A DNA stretch of 30,478 nucleotides from Hypsibius dujardini (GCA_001579985.1 LRSR01006365.1:1-30478); one strand, 5' to 3'. Positions 10,754-21,906 are shown, counted from the first letter of the stretch. The notes: generated by a model not told the origin, from the sequence alone. Translations and numbers: made by a program.

Positions 10754-10975
10754 CTGTACAAATGTTAAAACATCCATGAGTTTGAAGCTTTAACCGGTCG
10801 CAACTATCTAGTCGAAAAGGGCGTACTAAAACGTAGAAAGTGTAAAGTAGAAAGTTTAGTTTTTTATTACCAATCCCTGGAAAACTATAGGTTCTTAATC
10901 ATTTTTCATGTGTGCTCTGCTCAATCTTTAACAGAAATTTATTAACAGTTTTGCAGCGATTTTAATTCAAAATGT
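10754..10975. other. spacer, probable intron or left side of the mariner relic
   Basis: AT-rich, with no exon seen. Just before 10976 another + strand frame reads MFVAGVCFRGKPR, which fits the transposase segment that should precede the open frame there, so the relic probably starts slightly earlier with a frameshift. Confidence 0.4.
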
Positions 10976-11464
10976 TTGTGGCCGGCGTTTGCTTCCGTGG
11001 AAAACCGCGATCCGTTTCGTCAAACCCGAGCGAAAATCAACAGTGAGTATTACCTCCAACATGTTTTGAAGCCACTTTTCAAGAACGTTATTCGGAAACT
11101 ATTTCCGGGAGAGCTTATCAACAAGGTCGTCTTCCACCATGACAGTGCTCCAGCGCACTCTTCCGGAATCACACAAGAATGGCTTCGAAATTTCGGATTC
11201 AAGTTTATTCCGAAAGAGCACTGGATGGGCAATAGCCCTGAGCTGGCTCCCATGGATTTTTGTGTGAACGGTCTATTTAAGTGGAAATTGTTTGACCACA
11301 CTGCCGCTACAGTGGCAGGTTTGAAACGTGTTATGCGAAATGTGTGGTCGAATTTGGACCAAATTAATATCAATAAGGCTTTGCGATCTTGGCCAAAACG
11401 TGTTAAACTCATGATAGAGAGGCAGGGGCTTCAAATCAAACATGTTTTAAATAATTCGAAGTGA
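10976..11464 (+). pseudogene. 5'-truncated mariner/Tc-type transposase, DD37D relic
   Basis: This open frame ends at a TGA (11462-11464). It carries the C-terminal half of a transposase: KINSEYYLQHVLK, the second catalytic Asp in FHHDSAPAH, and the third in NSPELAPMDF. I count 37 residues between these two aspartates, pointing to a DD37D (maT-like) lineage rather than classical DD34D mariners. The DNA-binding domain and the first catalytic Asp are absent, and the homologous frame appears shifted at about 11000, so the copy is dead. No matching terminal inverted repeats were identified. It lies antisense to the neighbouring genes and may sit in an intron of the gene ending at 9933. Confidence 0.85.
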
Positions 11465-12025
11465 AATTGTGCACGCAGGAATTAATAAAAAACCGAGTAC
11501 CATTAAGTGGTTTAACCTCTGTATAGCTGTGTCAAGACTTAAGGTAACTTTTTCAGCTTATGTAGTTCGACCAAAAGAGCAGTGAAATCCCGGGGGGATC
11601 CTGGGGACATGCTCGCTGCTGAACCCAAACGGGGGAAGAAATTAGGAAGACTACGCACCAGAAGCAGAAACTTTGTATACATGCATACTGCCAAAATGGT
11701 GAAGAGTTTAATTTGAAAGGTCACAATCAGTGAAAACAAGAAAAGGACATATAAAAAAATATAGGCTTCGCGTTATTTATGACTGCGACACTAAGAAATA
11801 TCTCACGCGACTGAATTTACCACGGTTCAGACTAACGAATACTAAGGACGAAGAATAGTCCAACCATATTAGATACATGTAACCAAATCATTCAGCGAGC
11901 TGCATTTGTGATTTACTCGTACAGTAGATGCGTTGGTCGATCCTCTCAGCGCAGGCAATGTCGTATAAAACGATTAGTGAGACAGCTCCTGCTGTGCTTC
12001 ATTAAACTTCCCGGGCGAACTGTCG
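11465..12025. other. spacer between the mariner relic and the atlastin-like gene
   Basis: Holds the possible minus-strand ATG at 11610 mentioned for the membrane protein gene and the expected 3' untranslated region of the atlastin-like gene. Nothing else was supported. Confidence 0.4.
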
Positions 12026-15000
12026 TCAGTTTCCATCATTTGACAACATGCTTGGTGTTACCGTGCTCTGTGCTTGTGAGTCCTGTGAGTCCGGTGAGTC
12101 CTGTGCGAGATTAGGGACACTTCGGATGCGACGCCACAACCGACCGCCCAATCGAGCCGCCCCGGCCACCCCAGCAACCGTAGCGGCCCCCCGACCGACA
12201 GCCGCCATGCCCCCGAGGGCGGTCAAAGTCTCTCCAATCGCAGTGCCAACCCCGGCAACGGTCGCTCCAGTAGCCACGCCGGCTGTCACCGCCACTCCTC
12301 CCACGGCCGTGGCTATCACCGCTGCCCCCGTTATCACACCTTTGATGAATCGATTTTTGGAGGACTTTTTGTAGGACTCCAGTCTCCTCAGTTCACGCGC
12401 ACAAAACTCTTCCATGTGTCGTTCCAGTTTCTCCTCAAAAGCGTTGTTAACATCATATCCTCCCATCTTCGGACAACCGTGATACATCGCCAATGCCGCG
12501 TTCCGAGACGACTCGTGGTGGCGTCGAAGGTCGGTTTCGTTGAGCGCTCCGTCTCGGGAGAAAATAAACTGTAAAGAAAAAGTGATCAAAAGCGGCGGGA
12601 CGGGTAATTTTGTTGCCATTCTGGCCATGTGGTCGTTACCTTTCGCATTTGAACATCGTAATATGATCGGCAATTCATTAATGCGTTTTGATGGTGGATT
12701 TCAGCCCTTGCCTAAAGGTTGAAAACACAGCTTTTGATACGATATCAATGCTTCCAGTCCTGAACCCTGGGACGGAGATTTGCTGGGACGCGCACACACA
12801 ACACTACACAGTCGTACCTTCCCAAGAGCGGAAATTTCAGGCAATTTATCGCTCTGAAATAATTGTACATAAGTCTACAAAACAAAAACGGGTTTATACT
12901 TGGCAGCATTGCTGGCTGTGGGAAGATGATCGCGCTGGATAATGTGGGACGGGCTCATGTCATATGTTTGTAAATTAAGTCATTGGCATATCTACCTGAA
13001 TACAGTCAAATAGTGAGCCTGCTAGCATAGGCTGCCCGTTATGTTGCTTTATCACGAGTTCCTCCTCGTAAAATAGTATTGCAAGAAGTTCATGCAAATG
13101 TTGACGGAAGTCTTCCTCCATGTCTGTGGGTGAATAATGAGAAGAGAGCAGTTTCGATATGTTGTCGTTGAAGCCTCAGTAGTTTTTAAATAGTCGAGCA
13201 GTAAGATTTCTTTTGCAAATGAGATGAGATGAACGAACCTTTAACCTGCCCGTTGAAACGCTGGGTTCTTGCCACTTTCATGCCTGGAAGCGGCATCAGA
13301 TAGCAAAACACGGATTCAAAACAACGCGGTAGAGACTCTGCAATGCTCCGTAACTCAGGGTGCTGATCTGGTGAGACCTAAAGGGTATAATCTGTGTGAT
13401 GATTATGAATATTGTTCTAGATCAGGCCGTTCAAAGGACTAATCGTCTGTCAACTGTAGGAGATTTTGGTTGTCGGAGTTGCACTATTGCCTATGATGAA
13501 TGGCAAATCTACCTGTAGCCTTTTCTTCAGATAGACTCCTCCACCCTCCATTCCGTAGCTGTGATCATCGGGATGTGACCAGTCTCGGACGAGGAAAAGG
13601 AGCCTTTGAAAGGGTTTGCCAATCGGCTCCTGGTCCGCCAATGCTGAACCGCCGTACGCAGTGATAAATTGCAGAATGTCTAGCTCATTCAATTGTATGT
13701 TGTTGCTGACATTGTAAATCTGCAGTAAAATAAACGGTAGAATCTCATAACGGGGCGGAATACGATTTCAAAATCCGATCGAGCTGAAATGTTTCATCTG
13801 ATAACTATATTCCTTCTGCTGGTTTGAGCAAAGAAGAAAGTTTTATTCCGAGCTCCGGTTTTGGCAGTAAAAATTGCCGAAATGTCCTCAACTTTGCCAT
13901 TGAGCTTAGCAGTTGATTGATTACTTTAATTTGTTTCAAACGATATTAGATTATCTTTCTGCCCCATAAAATTGGCTCAATTGATCTTAATTTGACAGCA
14001 TCTTGCTCGCATTTTAATTTTGAGTCGATTGGAGTTAATGAAATATTATTTGGACAAAGTTGGGCGGAGCTACCATTTTGTAGCGAAACGACAGCAAATG
14101 GTTTGGTTTCAGGCCTTCTCGTAGCTCCGCCCCCTGGAACCCAATATTTTTGTTGTTAACGCCAATCAATTTCAAATTGATTTTCAGATAGCATAGCGTT
14201 GAAGAAAAATAGAATTTTGGCCTTTTTTAATTTTTGTTTTTTTGCGTTGCAGAAAAATCCTCCTCCACCGTATAAACTTCCACTTTTTGCCAAAAAATAA
14301 GTATTAGAGCTACGCGCATTCGATCTTTTTTGTAAATAGTAACAAATATTTTACTTTTAAAATTAATAAACAAAGATGCTTTTCAAGCGAAAGAATCGAT
14401 CTAAAACAAAAAGATAATTTATCGACTTTTTTGCTTCAGTTTCGTTCAATCAATCAACTTTTTGATGCAATGGTAAAATTATCAATGGTTTCCCAGACCT
14501 CCGGAATTTCTGCCCCTCAAACCAGAGCTCAGAACAAAAGTTTCAATTTTGCTAAAATCATCGCATACAAATTAGTATTTATAGAAAAAATGTCAGCTCT
14601 ATCGGAATTTGAAATCACATTCCGACCCCTTGTCCGTTAACAAGATGAACACACGCTGACAGGGGCACGGCTTTACCTGAACTGAACTGATTAGAGTGCT
14701 CAGAGCAAAAATGGTTGCATTGTCGCGGGTAGTTGAGTGGGGATTGAACAGCCCCTGGGTGTCCATAAGCAGCACCACAACATCGTCTTCGATGGAATGC
14801 TTCACGAGGAAGGGCTCACTCCAAAACCAAATCCCGGTAGTTACTCGCTCGCAACCACCGCCCCAATGGAATCCCTCTAATATGTCCGTTCCATCCCCCA
14901 TCCAGGTTTGTTCGTCCATGGCCTTGAAAGAACAGTTGACCGTCCGTCCATACGTCGCCAAACTACAAGGTCTCGATATGATTTGTACATACCTCCGGGG

Positions 15001-15217
15001 TCGAGCACCGTAGCGATCGAAGATATTTGACCATGAAATTCAACAGGAACGATTTGCCCTTCCGGAAAACGCCGGCCACCGAAACAACAACGACTTTCTT
15101 GTCGATGATGTCTTGTCGCTTGAGTAGATCAGTGAGTGCGCTTTCATCCAGAGAGATAGTGTGATCATCGTGCTGTCGCACAATCTGAATCGGCCGTCCC
15201 GCTTCAGGAAGTGCCAT
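12026..15217 (-). CDS. atlastin-like dynamin-superfamily GTPase with atypical C-terminal tail
   Basis: Eight coding exons: 15217-14993, 14922-14677, 13719-13513, 13377-13239, 13123-12996, 12874-12818, 12711-12640 and 12568-12026 (TGA). Phases agree at every junction and the product is 538 residues. Atlastins are ER-membrane GTPases that fuse ER tubules. The P-loop GVFRKGKS is at 49-56, the G2 Thr region (ERVTTGI) near 103-104, G3 DTQG at 129-132 and the G4 Arg-Asp (LVRDW) at 202-203, all as in atlastins. The middle domain follows ([16 protein letters not shown], then the FNG / DMEEDF helices and [14 protein letters not shown]). The usual pair of membrane helices plus amphipathic tail is replaced by about 64 residues of Gly/Ala/Val/Thr (~433-496) and a Ser/Asp/Gln-rich end. 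The start MALPEAG fits the family's short N-terminus, though the frame stays open further upstream. A partial inverted copy lies at 25398-26449. Confidence 0.9.
14062..14132. repeat. perfect 12-base inverted repeat in an atlastin-like intron
   Basis: GGGCGGAGCTAC at 14062-14073 and GTAGCTCCGCCC at 14121-14132 are exact reverse complements across a 47-base loop. They lie inside the 957-base intron between exons 2 and 3 and could form a stem in the transcript or mark an old insertion. Confidence 0.6.
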
Positions 15218-15351
15218 GATGCGAGGCAAAACCGAAGGGTGACGGTTCCCGTCCCTCTCCTTCGCACAAATACTTTGTACTGCGATGCTTCTATGGTGAA
15301 CGAGACGACGGTAAAGTAATCACGGCATAAATATGCAGCTCACACCTTACT
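15218..15351 (-). other. probable 5' leader of the atlastin-like gene
   Basis: The atlastin frame remains open upstream of the chosen ATG for several tens of codons, but family length argues that this is untranslated leader or intron. Confidence 0.35.
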
Positions 15352-15449
15352 CGCGATGAATGTACAGTAGGAATATTCTTCCAAAGGGTTTTATCACCCG
15401 CAACACACACGATCAGACTGTTGAAGTCATGAGCGTTAAGCGCCAATCT
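15352..15449 (-). other. possible orphan exon upstream of the atlastin-like gene
   Basis: A strong acceptor (a pyrimidine tract ending CAACTTTGCAG|ATTGG) and a donor (TCGCGA|GTAAGG) bound a 98-base open segment reading LALNAHDFNSLIVCVAGDKT and onward. The reading is not a known atlastin segment and no phase-matched link to the ATG exon was found. It may be a non-coding 5' exon or part of a separate transcript. Confidence 0.3.
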
Positions 15450-16180
15450 GCAAAGTTGAAAGATTAGAAACAACGGGCACATTAACAGTGATTATAGTCC
15501 CGGAAGATATCGTCGGGGCTAGGCACAATGCTCAGTCATCTTGCATCGTCTGCGATGGCGCCACCGAGAGATAAGATATCTACGTAGAGTTGTGATGCTC
15601 GTCTGTTCAGACGAGTAAGATGGGCAGGTAAAAGGTGAGCTCCGGTAATTAAGGTGAGGCGCAATCTGATAGAGCACTGGCATATCACTTGTCGTACTTA
15701 TTATTCGATTACATTTAGTTTGAAATTCCGGTTCATATGACAAATTATATTCAAGGTTAATATTCTCGACCTCTTTTACGTGGTAGAGTGTTTGCCAGAT
15801 CTGCAGTTTGACGATTCGAAGAACACTTGTCTCAAACGGCGAAATGCCCGATCATCCGCCGAGTTAGGCGGGAAGAAGCAACCATTAGCAAGTCGGCCCT
15901 GTTTAGAGGTTATTTTGTTTTATTCATTTCAAACGTAAAATTAGTTCGGCTTGCAAGCGTTCCGTTTACTCGATATGTCTAGTATTAGCTCTGAGGTAAA
16001 ACGCCCCAAAATGGTTCCCATTGTCAGTATTTTAGACATCGGTAAATTATAGCCAGTCTTTTCCAAATGACCAAATGTATTGGTTTACGTGTTCAGGAGC
16101 TTTAGATGCTGCAGCAACCGACAGTATCGAAATATGCTCCATTTCCTTTGTCATAGATTTCATCTGCACGGTAACAGTAA
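15450..16180. other. intergenic, no supported gene
   Basis: Between the tail of the gustatory-receptor-like gene (stop at 16181-16183) and the atlastin-like gene, both on the minus strand. It presumably contains the receptor 3' untranslated region and the atlastin-like promoter. No exon or repeat was recognised. Confidence 0.4.
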
Positions 16181-17807
16181 TTAGGATGAAGCTTTAGAGT
16201 AATTGCAAACAGACGAAGCAACGTCGCTGGCCGTTGTTGCGTTAAATGCTGCAATGGTGGCGTTGAGTGAGTTTTGCCCCATCAAATGATCGTTGGTCTG
16301 TTCCAGGACGAAGCAGCAAAACGTGAGAAGCAGTCCGAATACCTACGACAGGGATAGTTAACCACAATCATTTGCATAAAACATTTTTATGCGGGTTTTA
16401 CGCATATACCGCAAGTTCGTGAAAAGTAAGTGCTACATTGTTGGAGCCTTAGGCGGTCCTTACCGTCAGGATAGTAGCGCGAGAAATGTGACCGAATTCT
16501 CCCAGGGCGACTGTTGCTGAACGCTTTCGGAACCCATTGGTGATGGTGGTGGTGAACAATCTAAGCGTCTTCACCTGTGCGTCGGTCAGGCCACCTGAAG
16601 AATTTGCCTGGGACCCCGGGACCACTGATCCATCTCCGTGTTTTCGTTTAAAGTACGCGCAATCTGGTCCACTGTGCAGAATGTTGAGAGTGCTGGCGGA
16701 TTGGAATTTCTTAACTGCAATTTCCAAGGCGTCGTCCTGCCAATTGTCAAAAGATAATTATGTTCACGCACTGGAATGCAAAGTCTCTTAAATAACTTCA
16801 TTCCCACATAAAACCGAAAATTTAAGGTACTCCAGATAGATCGCGGGCCCGATGACCTGTTTGGTTTTAAGGTGTGTTGTGCTTCGAACTGAATCGAAAT
16901 TTCGGTGTTATTGGCTGAACAATGGAAACGTACTGTAACTGACCTGATCACTCAGACCGATGAGACCACGGCACAAGACGAACATACTGAATAGATACAT
17001 AGCAGTGGAGCCACCTAGCCGAATACGAGCAGTCACGTTTTCCGTTGAAAAGAGTTCGCCCACCACACAAATCAGGCTCAAGATTTCCGACAGGAAGCAA
17101 ATGATCAGCAACCAACTCAACTCGCCCTGAACCAGTTCGGCCAGAGCAATGTCATGTTCTCGTGCGATTGATAACATCGACAAGCTGTTGAGAGGCGTAC
17201 CCGGTGAGGTCATAGCCGCTTTGACCTGGCTGACAGTAGCCTGGAAACTCCGCCCAACGTCTACCAAAAGCACACTCAGATACCCAGAGCAAAGGACACG
17301 AATACCTTCCGTCAGGCACCGACTGGCCATCAGAAAGTATTGTTGCTGGGCGTTGGTGATTTCAAACCAGGGAAATTTGACCGGCGCGACGTTTTTTCTG
17401 TCTAACATCTCCGCGATCCGAGTACCGACTTGAATGATCAATTGGAACGCAAAACAAGCGACCACGGACCTTGCAACCCGAGCGCTCGACTTGCTGGGCG
17501 ACGAAAGTCGAGCCGATATTCCGAGTACAACGTACCGTTTCCACCAGAATTCGACTAGCACAGCGATGGTGACCGCCGTTTTCACGGGATATTTCATAAG
17601 GAAGATGACGTCGGTAATCTCGAGCCCTGCTTGAGTGGCGGCCTCGCCTAAACGGGAGAAATTTAGTGCCGAATCGTAGATGAATGCGAGAATGGTTAGC
17701 GAAATTATGACAAAGGCCCGCAGTAGTTGATTTGCATACGCCCATTTCGCTAACTTACTATCCGTAACTATGAGACCGAAGAAACACAATAGACGATGCA
17801 AGAGCAT
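16181..17807 (-). CDS. gustatory-receptor-like protein (7tm_7 family), intact
   Basis: Three exons: 17807-16944 (288 codons), 16736-16464 (91 codons) and 16342-16181 (53 codons plus TAA). Both introns are phase 0 and the product is 432 residues, normal for gustatory receptors. Hydrophobic segments fit seven membrane helices, e.g. LLRAFVIISLTILAFIY, VKTAVTIAVLVEFWW, VVACFAFQLIIQVGTRI and LLIICFLSEILSLICVVGEL. The C-terminus reads VALGEFGHISRATILT, an intron, then VFGLLLTFCCFVLEQTN. This resembles the Gr-family end (last helix with a T-Y-x5-Q-F motif), one residue longer here. Two late phase 0 introns also match gustatory receptor genes. It matches the + strand paralogue at 23346-24746 in exon layout and sequence. 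Family members are membrane chemoreceptor channels; the ligand cannot be inferred. A 3' run of Asn/Thr/Ser after the last helix is unusual. Divergent from the copy starting at 18209. Confidence 0.82.
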
Positions 17808-18208
17808 TTTCAGTCACAACGATCGCAGCGTGACCGAATGCAAAACTAACACTAATGGGATAGGACTCTAACAGTTTTTATCAATGCTATAGAGTGAGAG
17901 TCAACCCAATGACTTCCGGTACGCCCAAACGCGCTCACGCCAGGCACGTCCTGTGGAAAGAGTTACACCATGTGATATACATTTCAGACGTCGGGTTTGA
18001 ATGGATTCGGTTTGTTGAACCAATATCAACAGAAGTGAAGCTTTGTACTTACTCAGATTTCCCCCGATGATTGACGAAAACCACCAATCCCATCATCGAG
18101 ATTGGTGAGTCCTCAAAACGCCCTTCAACTCACAATGTCACAAAACCAGGGAAAAAAACATATCACACCAGCAAACACAAGCCACCCCGTGCCCTGCAAA
18201 ACTTGGAC
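17808..18208. other. intergenic region between divergent gustatory-receptor-like copies
   Basis: About 400 bases separate the start codons of the intact minus-strand receptor gene and the broken + strand copy, so it should hold the promoter of the former. No TATA box or initiator is convincing. Confidence 0.4.
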
Positions 18209-18245
18209 ATGGATGAAAGTTATGGTGAGCGTTATCTGTGCTATA

Positions 18246-19593
18246 CGAGGGGCACTCCCTAAGTTTTGTCACTTGAATTCTGAAAAAAGGATGACAGCAG
18301 TTTTCACTGTTTGGCTCATGCAATTAATTAGGGGAATGAGTGGTGACCTAGATTTAAAAAAAGTAAAGCGCTGCGAGCCACTGGCGAGACAAGCGACGCG
18401 CTCGGACGCAAGCCATTTCATACACGTTCTCTCACCGTCACCACACCATGATGAATTCCATTTTTGCTCCTCGTGCAGCGATCTTCCATGACTTTCAAAA
18501 TGGTCAATCGTCTCAGCAATCTTTTGACCGCCTGCAAAAGACTTTTAGAGGGCAAAAGGTACCATCGAAAAGAACTGTTCAGCGTTGGTTTTGGGCGCTG
18601 CGTGAAGGAAGATGTGAGTTGGAAGATTTGCCACGATCTGGAAGACGCCCGACGGTTGTCACTCCTGAATTAATTGCCGCCGTGGATCATTTCATCACCG
18701 ATTATTCCCATTCATCATACCAGATGATTCAGCGTGAATTTTCAATTAGTTTGTCGAGGGTGAAGCTGATTTTGAAACGGAAACTCCAGATGAAAAAGGT
18801 CTGTAGTCGCTGGGTGCCGCACAGTCTCTCCGAGGACCAGAAGCAGAACCGGTTGAATTTCGCCCTGGATTTCCTGAACGCATATGGCGAAGGCCATGAA
18901 AGACATCTGAAAGAGCTCGTTACTGGTGACGAGATGTGGGCTTATTACCAATATTCTCTTACTAAACGGCAGTCCATGCAGTAGGTGAAGAAAAAGGATT
19001 CTCACCCTACGAAAGTTCGTCGCTCGAGGAGTGCAAAAAAGACTATGTATATCATTTTCTTCAACAGTGCTGGTGTTGTGTCGACTTCAAGGCTTTTTCC
19101 AACAAAGAAGCGAAGTACTATGACGTCGGAGTTCTACGTTGAAACCTGCCTCAAGAAACTGGTACGGACGCTCAAGCGCAGGCGAGGGAAGATGGAACTT
19201 CGTGGGTTAAAATTACATCACGATAACGCCTCCAGCCACACGGCAGGATTAACCACCGGGTTTTTCATGAAAGAAAAATTTAAACTTTTGTCTCAGCCGG
19301 CTTATTCGCCAGACTTGTCCCCCTGTGACTTCTTTCTGTTCCCAAAGGTAAAAGAATCCCTGCGGGGAATAAGATTTCAGTCTGAAGATGAACTTCACTG
19401 CGCTGTGACAAGGCGTCTCTGGGAGCTCGGGAAAGATGGATTTTTAGCTGTCTTCCAGAGCTGGCTCTCTCGTTGTAAAAAGTGTATTCAGTTTAAGGGT
19501 GACTACTTTGAAGGTCGGTGAAGTAAAATCATTAAACTGTTTGGCCGTTAAATTTTAAAAAATCAAGTGACAAGACTTAAGGAGTGCCCCTCG
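18246..19593 (+). mobile_element. mariner transposon (DD34D) with one nonsense codon
   Basis: The 1348-base element is flanked by TA on both sides (18244-18245 and 19594-19595). Its ~32-base terminal inverted repeats start CGAGGGGCACTCCCTAAGTT on the left; the right end is the near-exact reverse complement (GGAGTGCCCCTCG). The transposase frame runs from ATG 18448 to TGA 19521. The N-terminal part has a helix-turn-helix (TVQRWFWALREG) and the linker motif LPRSGRRP. The catalytic triad is in VTGDEMW, HHDNASSH and YSPDLSPCDFFLFP, with 34 residues between the second and third Asp, the mariner spacing. A single in-frame TAG at 18982-18984, after SMQ and before VKKK, splits the frame. Mariners usually have Trp there, so a one-base TGG to TAG change is likely. 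Near-perfect ends and a single lesion suggest a fairly recent insertion. Confidence 0.95.
18448..19521 (+). pseudogene. mariner transposase frame, interrupted by one stop
   Basis: 357 sense codons in one frame, interrupted only by the TAG at 18982-18984. The domain order is helix-turn-helix, GRRP linker and DD34D catalytic core, with all three acidic residues present. The break lies just after the first catalytic Asp, so the N-terminal piece (178 residues) keeps DNA binding and the C-terminal piece (178 residues, with an internal ATG directly at 19048) keeps two of the three catalytic residues. Neither piece alone can be an active transposase. The first piece might still bind element ends. 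Confidence 0.9.
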
Positions 19594-20140
19594 TACGCTA
19601 ATAGTTTTCGGATATCCCGGACACACACCGAAGGAGAGCCGCTTAGCCGTAGCCTTCCGAGTCATCTGATCCACTATCATTTACTCCTCAGCTTCCTCGT
19701 CTTCCTCTATGAGTTTTGTAGCTCGACCCACGCATTTATGTCCATGCGAAGCGGTGGTGGGCAGATTGCGGTCAAGAAAATACTCTACAACATCAGCCCT
19801 CGTCATGGTATGTACCTTTTAGTTGAAGAGTACTGCGTTGTCGAGCCTTCGGGTAAAGCCTTAACACGGCAAAGAAATCAAGCCACGTGGATTGCCCGGA
19901 CAGCCGAAAGGAAACCCTCATCGCAACGGTGGTCACGACATCATTCGTCATGTTTATTGCTGCCAACGTGATTACTCGGGTGTGGGGGCTCTTTCAGGTC
20001 GATGACTGGACCCGTAAAGCAGCCCCATATTTTGTCATCACTGTCCTTCAAGAGATCATTTTTTCTTCATTTCTTCCCCAAAGTTTATCGCAACAAAACG
20101 CGTCTTCCGTTTTGGCCATACTTATCAGCAGAAAGCTTCC

Positions 20141-21906
20141 TTTTTTTGTTCATAAATCTGGACGAAAAGATCTTGCCTGTTTTATTTGCGGTCCATTTTT
20201 TACAGGGAATTTCTTATCGAAAAAACCTTGATTTCGCTTCTAACGTTTGCCATCTCTGGACACAAGCAAATATTTGACTTCCTTTTCCATTGAAAATATA
20301 CTTGCCCTTTTATCTTTCGATGGTAGACCCTGTTAGGCGGTCTTCTTTGATGTGTTTTCATGAGATTACGTAATAATCGGCTGGGTGAAGCGTTGTAAAA
20401 TCTAATTTTTGATTGGCTGTTGTTCTCACCATAATTTGGGCTAGAATCCAGCCTGGAATCAGGAATTGAATCCAGTTTCAGATCCAGGCTGGATTACATG
20501 GATCATTTTAGCCTGATTCATGGCAAAATAAGGCGTGATTTAGCCAGGCTGGAAACAGGATACGATTTGGCGTAAATGCAAACAAGATATCCTACATACA
20601 AACAGGGGTGTCTTCCCCTTTTAAGCACAATCGTAATTCCCGTGGCGTTTCTTGTTGTGGTTTTAGGTTCCATAATGCGCAGCCGGCCACAACATCAGGT
20701 GTACCTAGTCTTCTCTAGTTTATCTTACCAGTAGTTTACCAGTTTTTTGCTATTCTGAATGTTTTGTGATAAGCAAAGTATGTGCGCTTTGAAAGCAGTA
20801 CAAACGCACCTGAATCAGGAAAACACGTCATAATTCGGGTATGATATTTGTTACATGGGTAAGCTTACTTTTTCCAGACTGGCCGTAATAACAAAACTAT
20901 TTCTAGTTACAAAATTGTATTGTTTAGTAGGCGTTGCTTCACATTTGAGGGACTACTGGTAATTTGTGCATGGGGTCGTAAAACTTATTCGAGGTTGCCA
21001 AAGCAATAACAAACGGCTAAATGTTTATTTTTTTCAGATGACCCATCGTGAATACATTTCAGTTCTAGCTTAGGACTGCCCAGATCCACCATAATAAGAT
21101 GCAAAGATCGTTGATGAACGCGGTTTACGTCAAATGACGCCAAGTTGCACACGTACGTTCTCCAAATTGACCAAGCACGAGATGAAACTCGTGGTGTTGA
21201 ACAAGAACTCTTTCGTTAGTGGGGAAGAGTCTTATGGTCTTATTGGGAAAGAGAGGAAGAGGACGGCGGGAAGACCCTCGCTGTCTTCTTCTTTTTCCCT
21301 ATTGTGACGGAAATTGTGCGTGAGATTATCGAAGTGCGCGATAGATGTTCTGGCCAGACCTAGTCAAGAACTAGTCTAGAAATCTTTTAGATCAGGGAAT
21401 AAGTGGCTTCCGAGTTCACTTAGAATTTTCTGCCCAATTTAACTGACGGTTCTATGCAAGTAGTGTTTCCAGCCGAATCTTGGCAGAAAGTTTTGCGACT
21501 GTTTGTGAACTTATACAGTACCCACTAATTGTACCGCTACCCGTACACCCATCCCATTGAACCCAACGAGTTGTTGAACTATGGGTAGATCAAATAGCTG
21601 CATACGGAATACAACAGTGACCTCAAGGAGCGGATTCTTTTGGCTTTGAATTATCCCGGAGTGGAGTTGAACAGAAACTGCCGAAATTTTTGTTTTTGCA
21701 TGAACAGATTTGTTTTTTATCTTTGATTTTTGCTTTTGTTTCTGCTTTTATTTGAGAATTTTTGTTTTTGTAGCTGAGCCACAGCCGGCTGTGCTGGAAA
21801 GACATGTGATCACACCGAAGCCGAATGGTGGGCCCATATACGGTTATAATCGGAGTGAGAAATACTTTAGTTTTGATGTAAATTGCGGAAATCAAGCCAG
21901 GATGCG
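20141..21906. other. gene-free stretch with foldback patches
   Basis: Eroded receptor sequence may continue to about 20230. From there to 21.6 kb no exon was recognised. 21690-21775 is a TTTTTG/TTTGTTTC-rich low-complexity run. A small palindromic patch at 20445-20495 is listed separately. Confidence 0.45.
20445..20495. repeat. 12-base inverted repeat (AATCCAGCCTGG / CCAGGCTGGATT)
   Basis: Perfect arms at 20445-20456 and 20484-20495 surround a loop that contains a further AATCCAG. More GCCAGGCTGGAA and GCCTGATTC pieces follow to about 20565, so the patch looks like a decayed foldback element. Confidence 0.55.

Larger units (their letters stand above)
18209..20140 (+). pseudogene. gustatory-receptor-like pseudogene interrupted by a mariner
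   Basis: The start (ATG at 18209, MDESYGERYLC) matches the paralogue starts at 23346 and 25344 (S-Y/F-GELFLR). A mariner sits at 18246-19593. Right after it the homology resumes in the frame expected once one TA is removed (LIVFGYPGHTPKESRLAVAF against the intact copy's MMLGFLGHKPKENCVTVAF). The frame then shifts near 19657 (to LLLSFLVFLYEFC) and again between about 19810 and 19900 (to VMFIAANVITRVWGLFQ). Similarity to the intact gene's third and fourth helices can be followed to about 20100, then fades. Exons 2 and 3 were not found. The copy is therefore dead through an insertion, at least two frameshifts and erosion of its 3' half. Confidence 0.85.

Noticed and set aside
11539-11739. Minus-strand frame as the first exon of the membrane protein gene ending at 9933
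   Set aside because: It contains an ATG followed by plausible coding, but the only nearby donor (AAAAA|GTTACC) is weak and gives phase 2 where phase 1 is needed.
12048-12374. Ala/Pro-rich + strand open frame (and its twin at 26194-26475 on the minus strand)
   Set aside because: It is the antisense of the Gly/Ala/Val-rich tail of the atlastin-like gene and of its duplicate. Spliced homology on the other strand explains the sequence.
14596-14676. C-terminal extension of atlastin-like exon 2 past the donor at 14677
   Set aside because: The frame stays open into the intron for a short way, but homology stops at ISSVQ and resumes at the next exon (IYNVSNNIQ), as in other atlastins.
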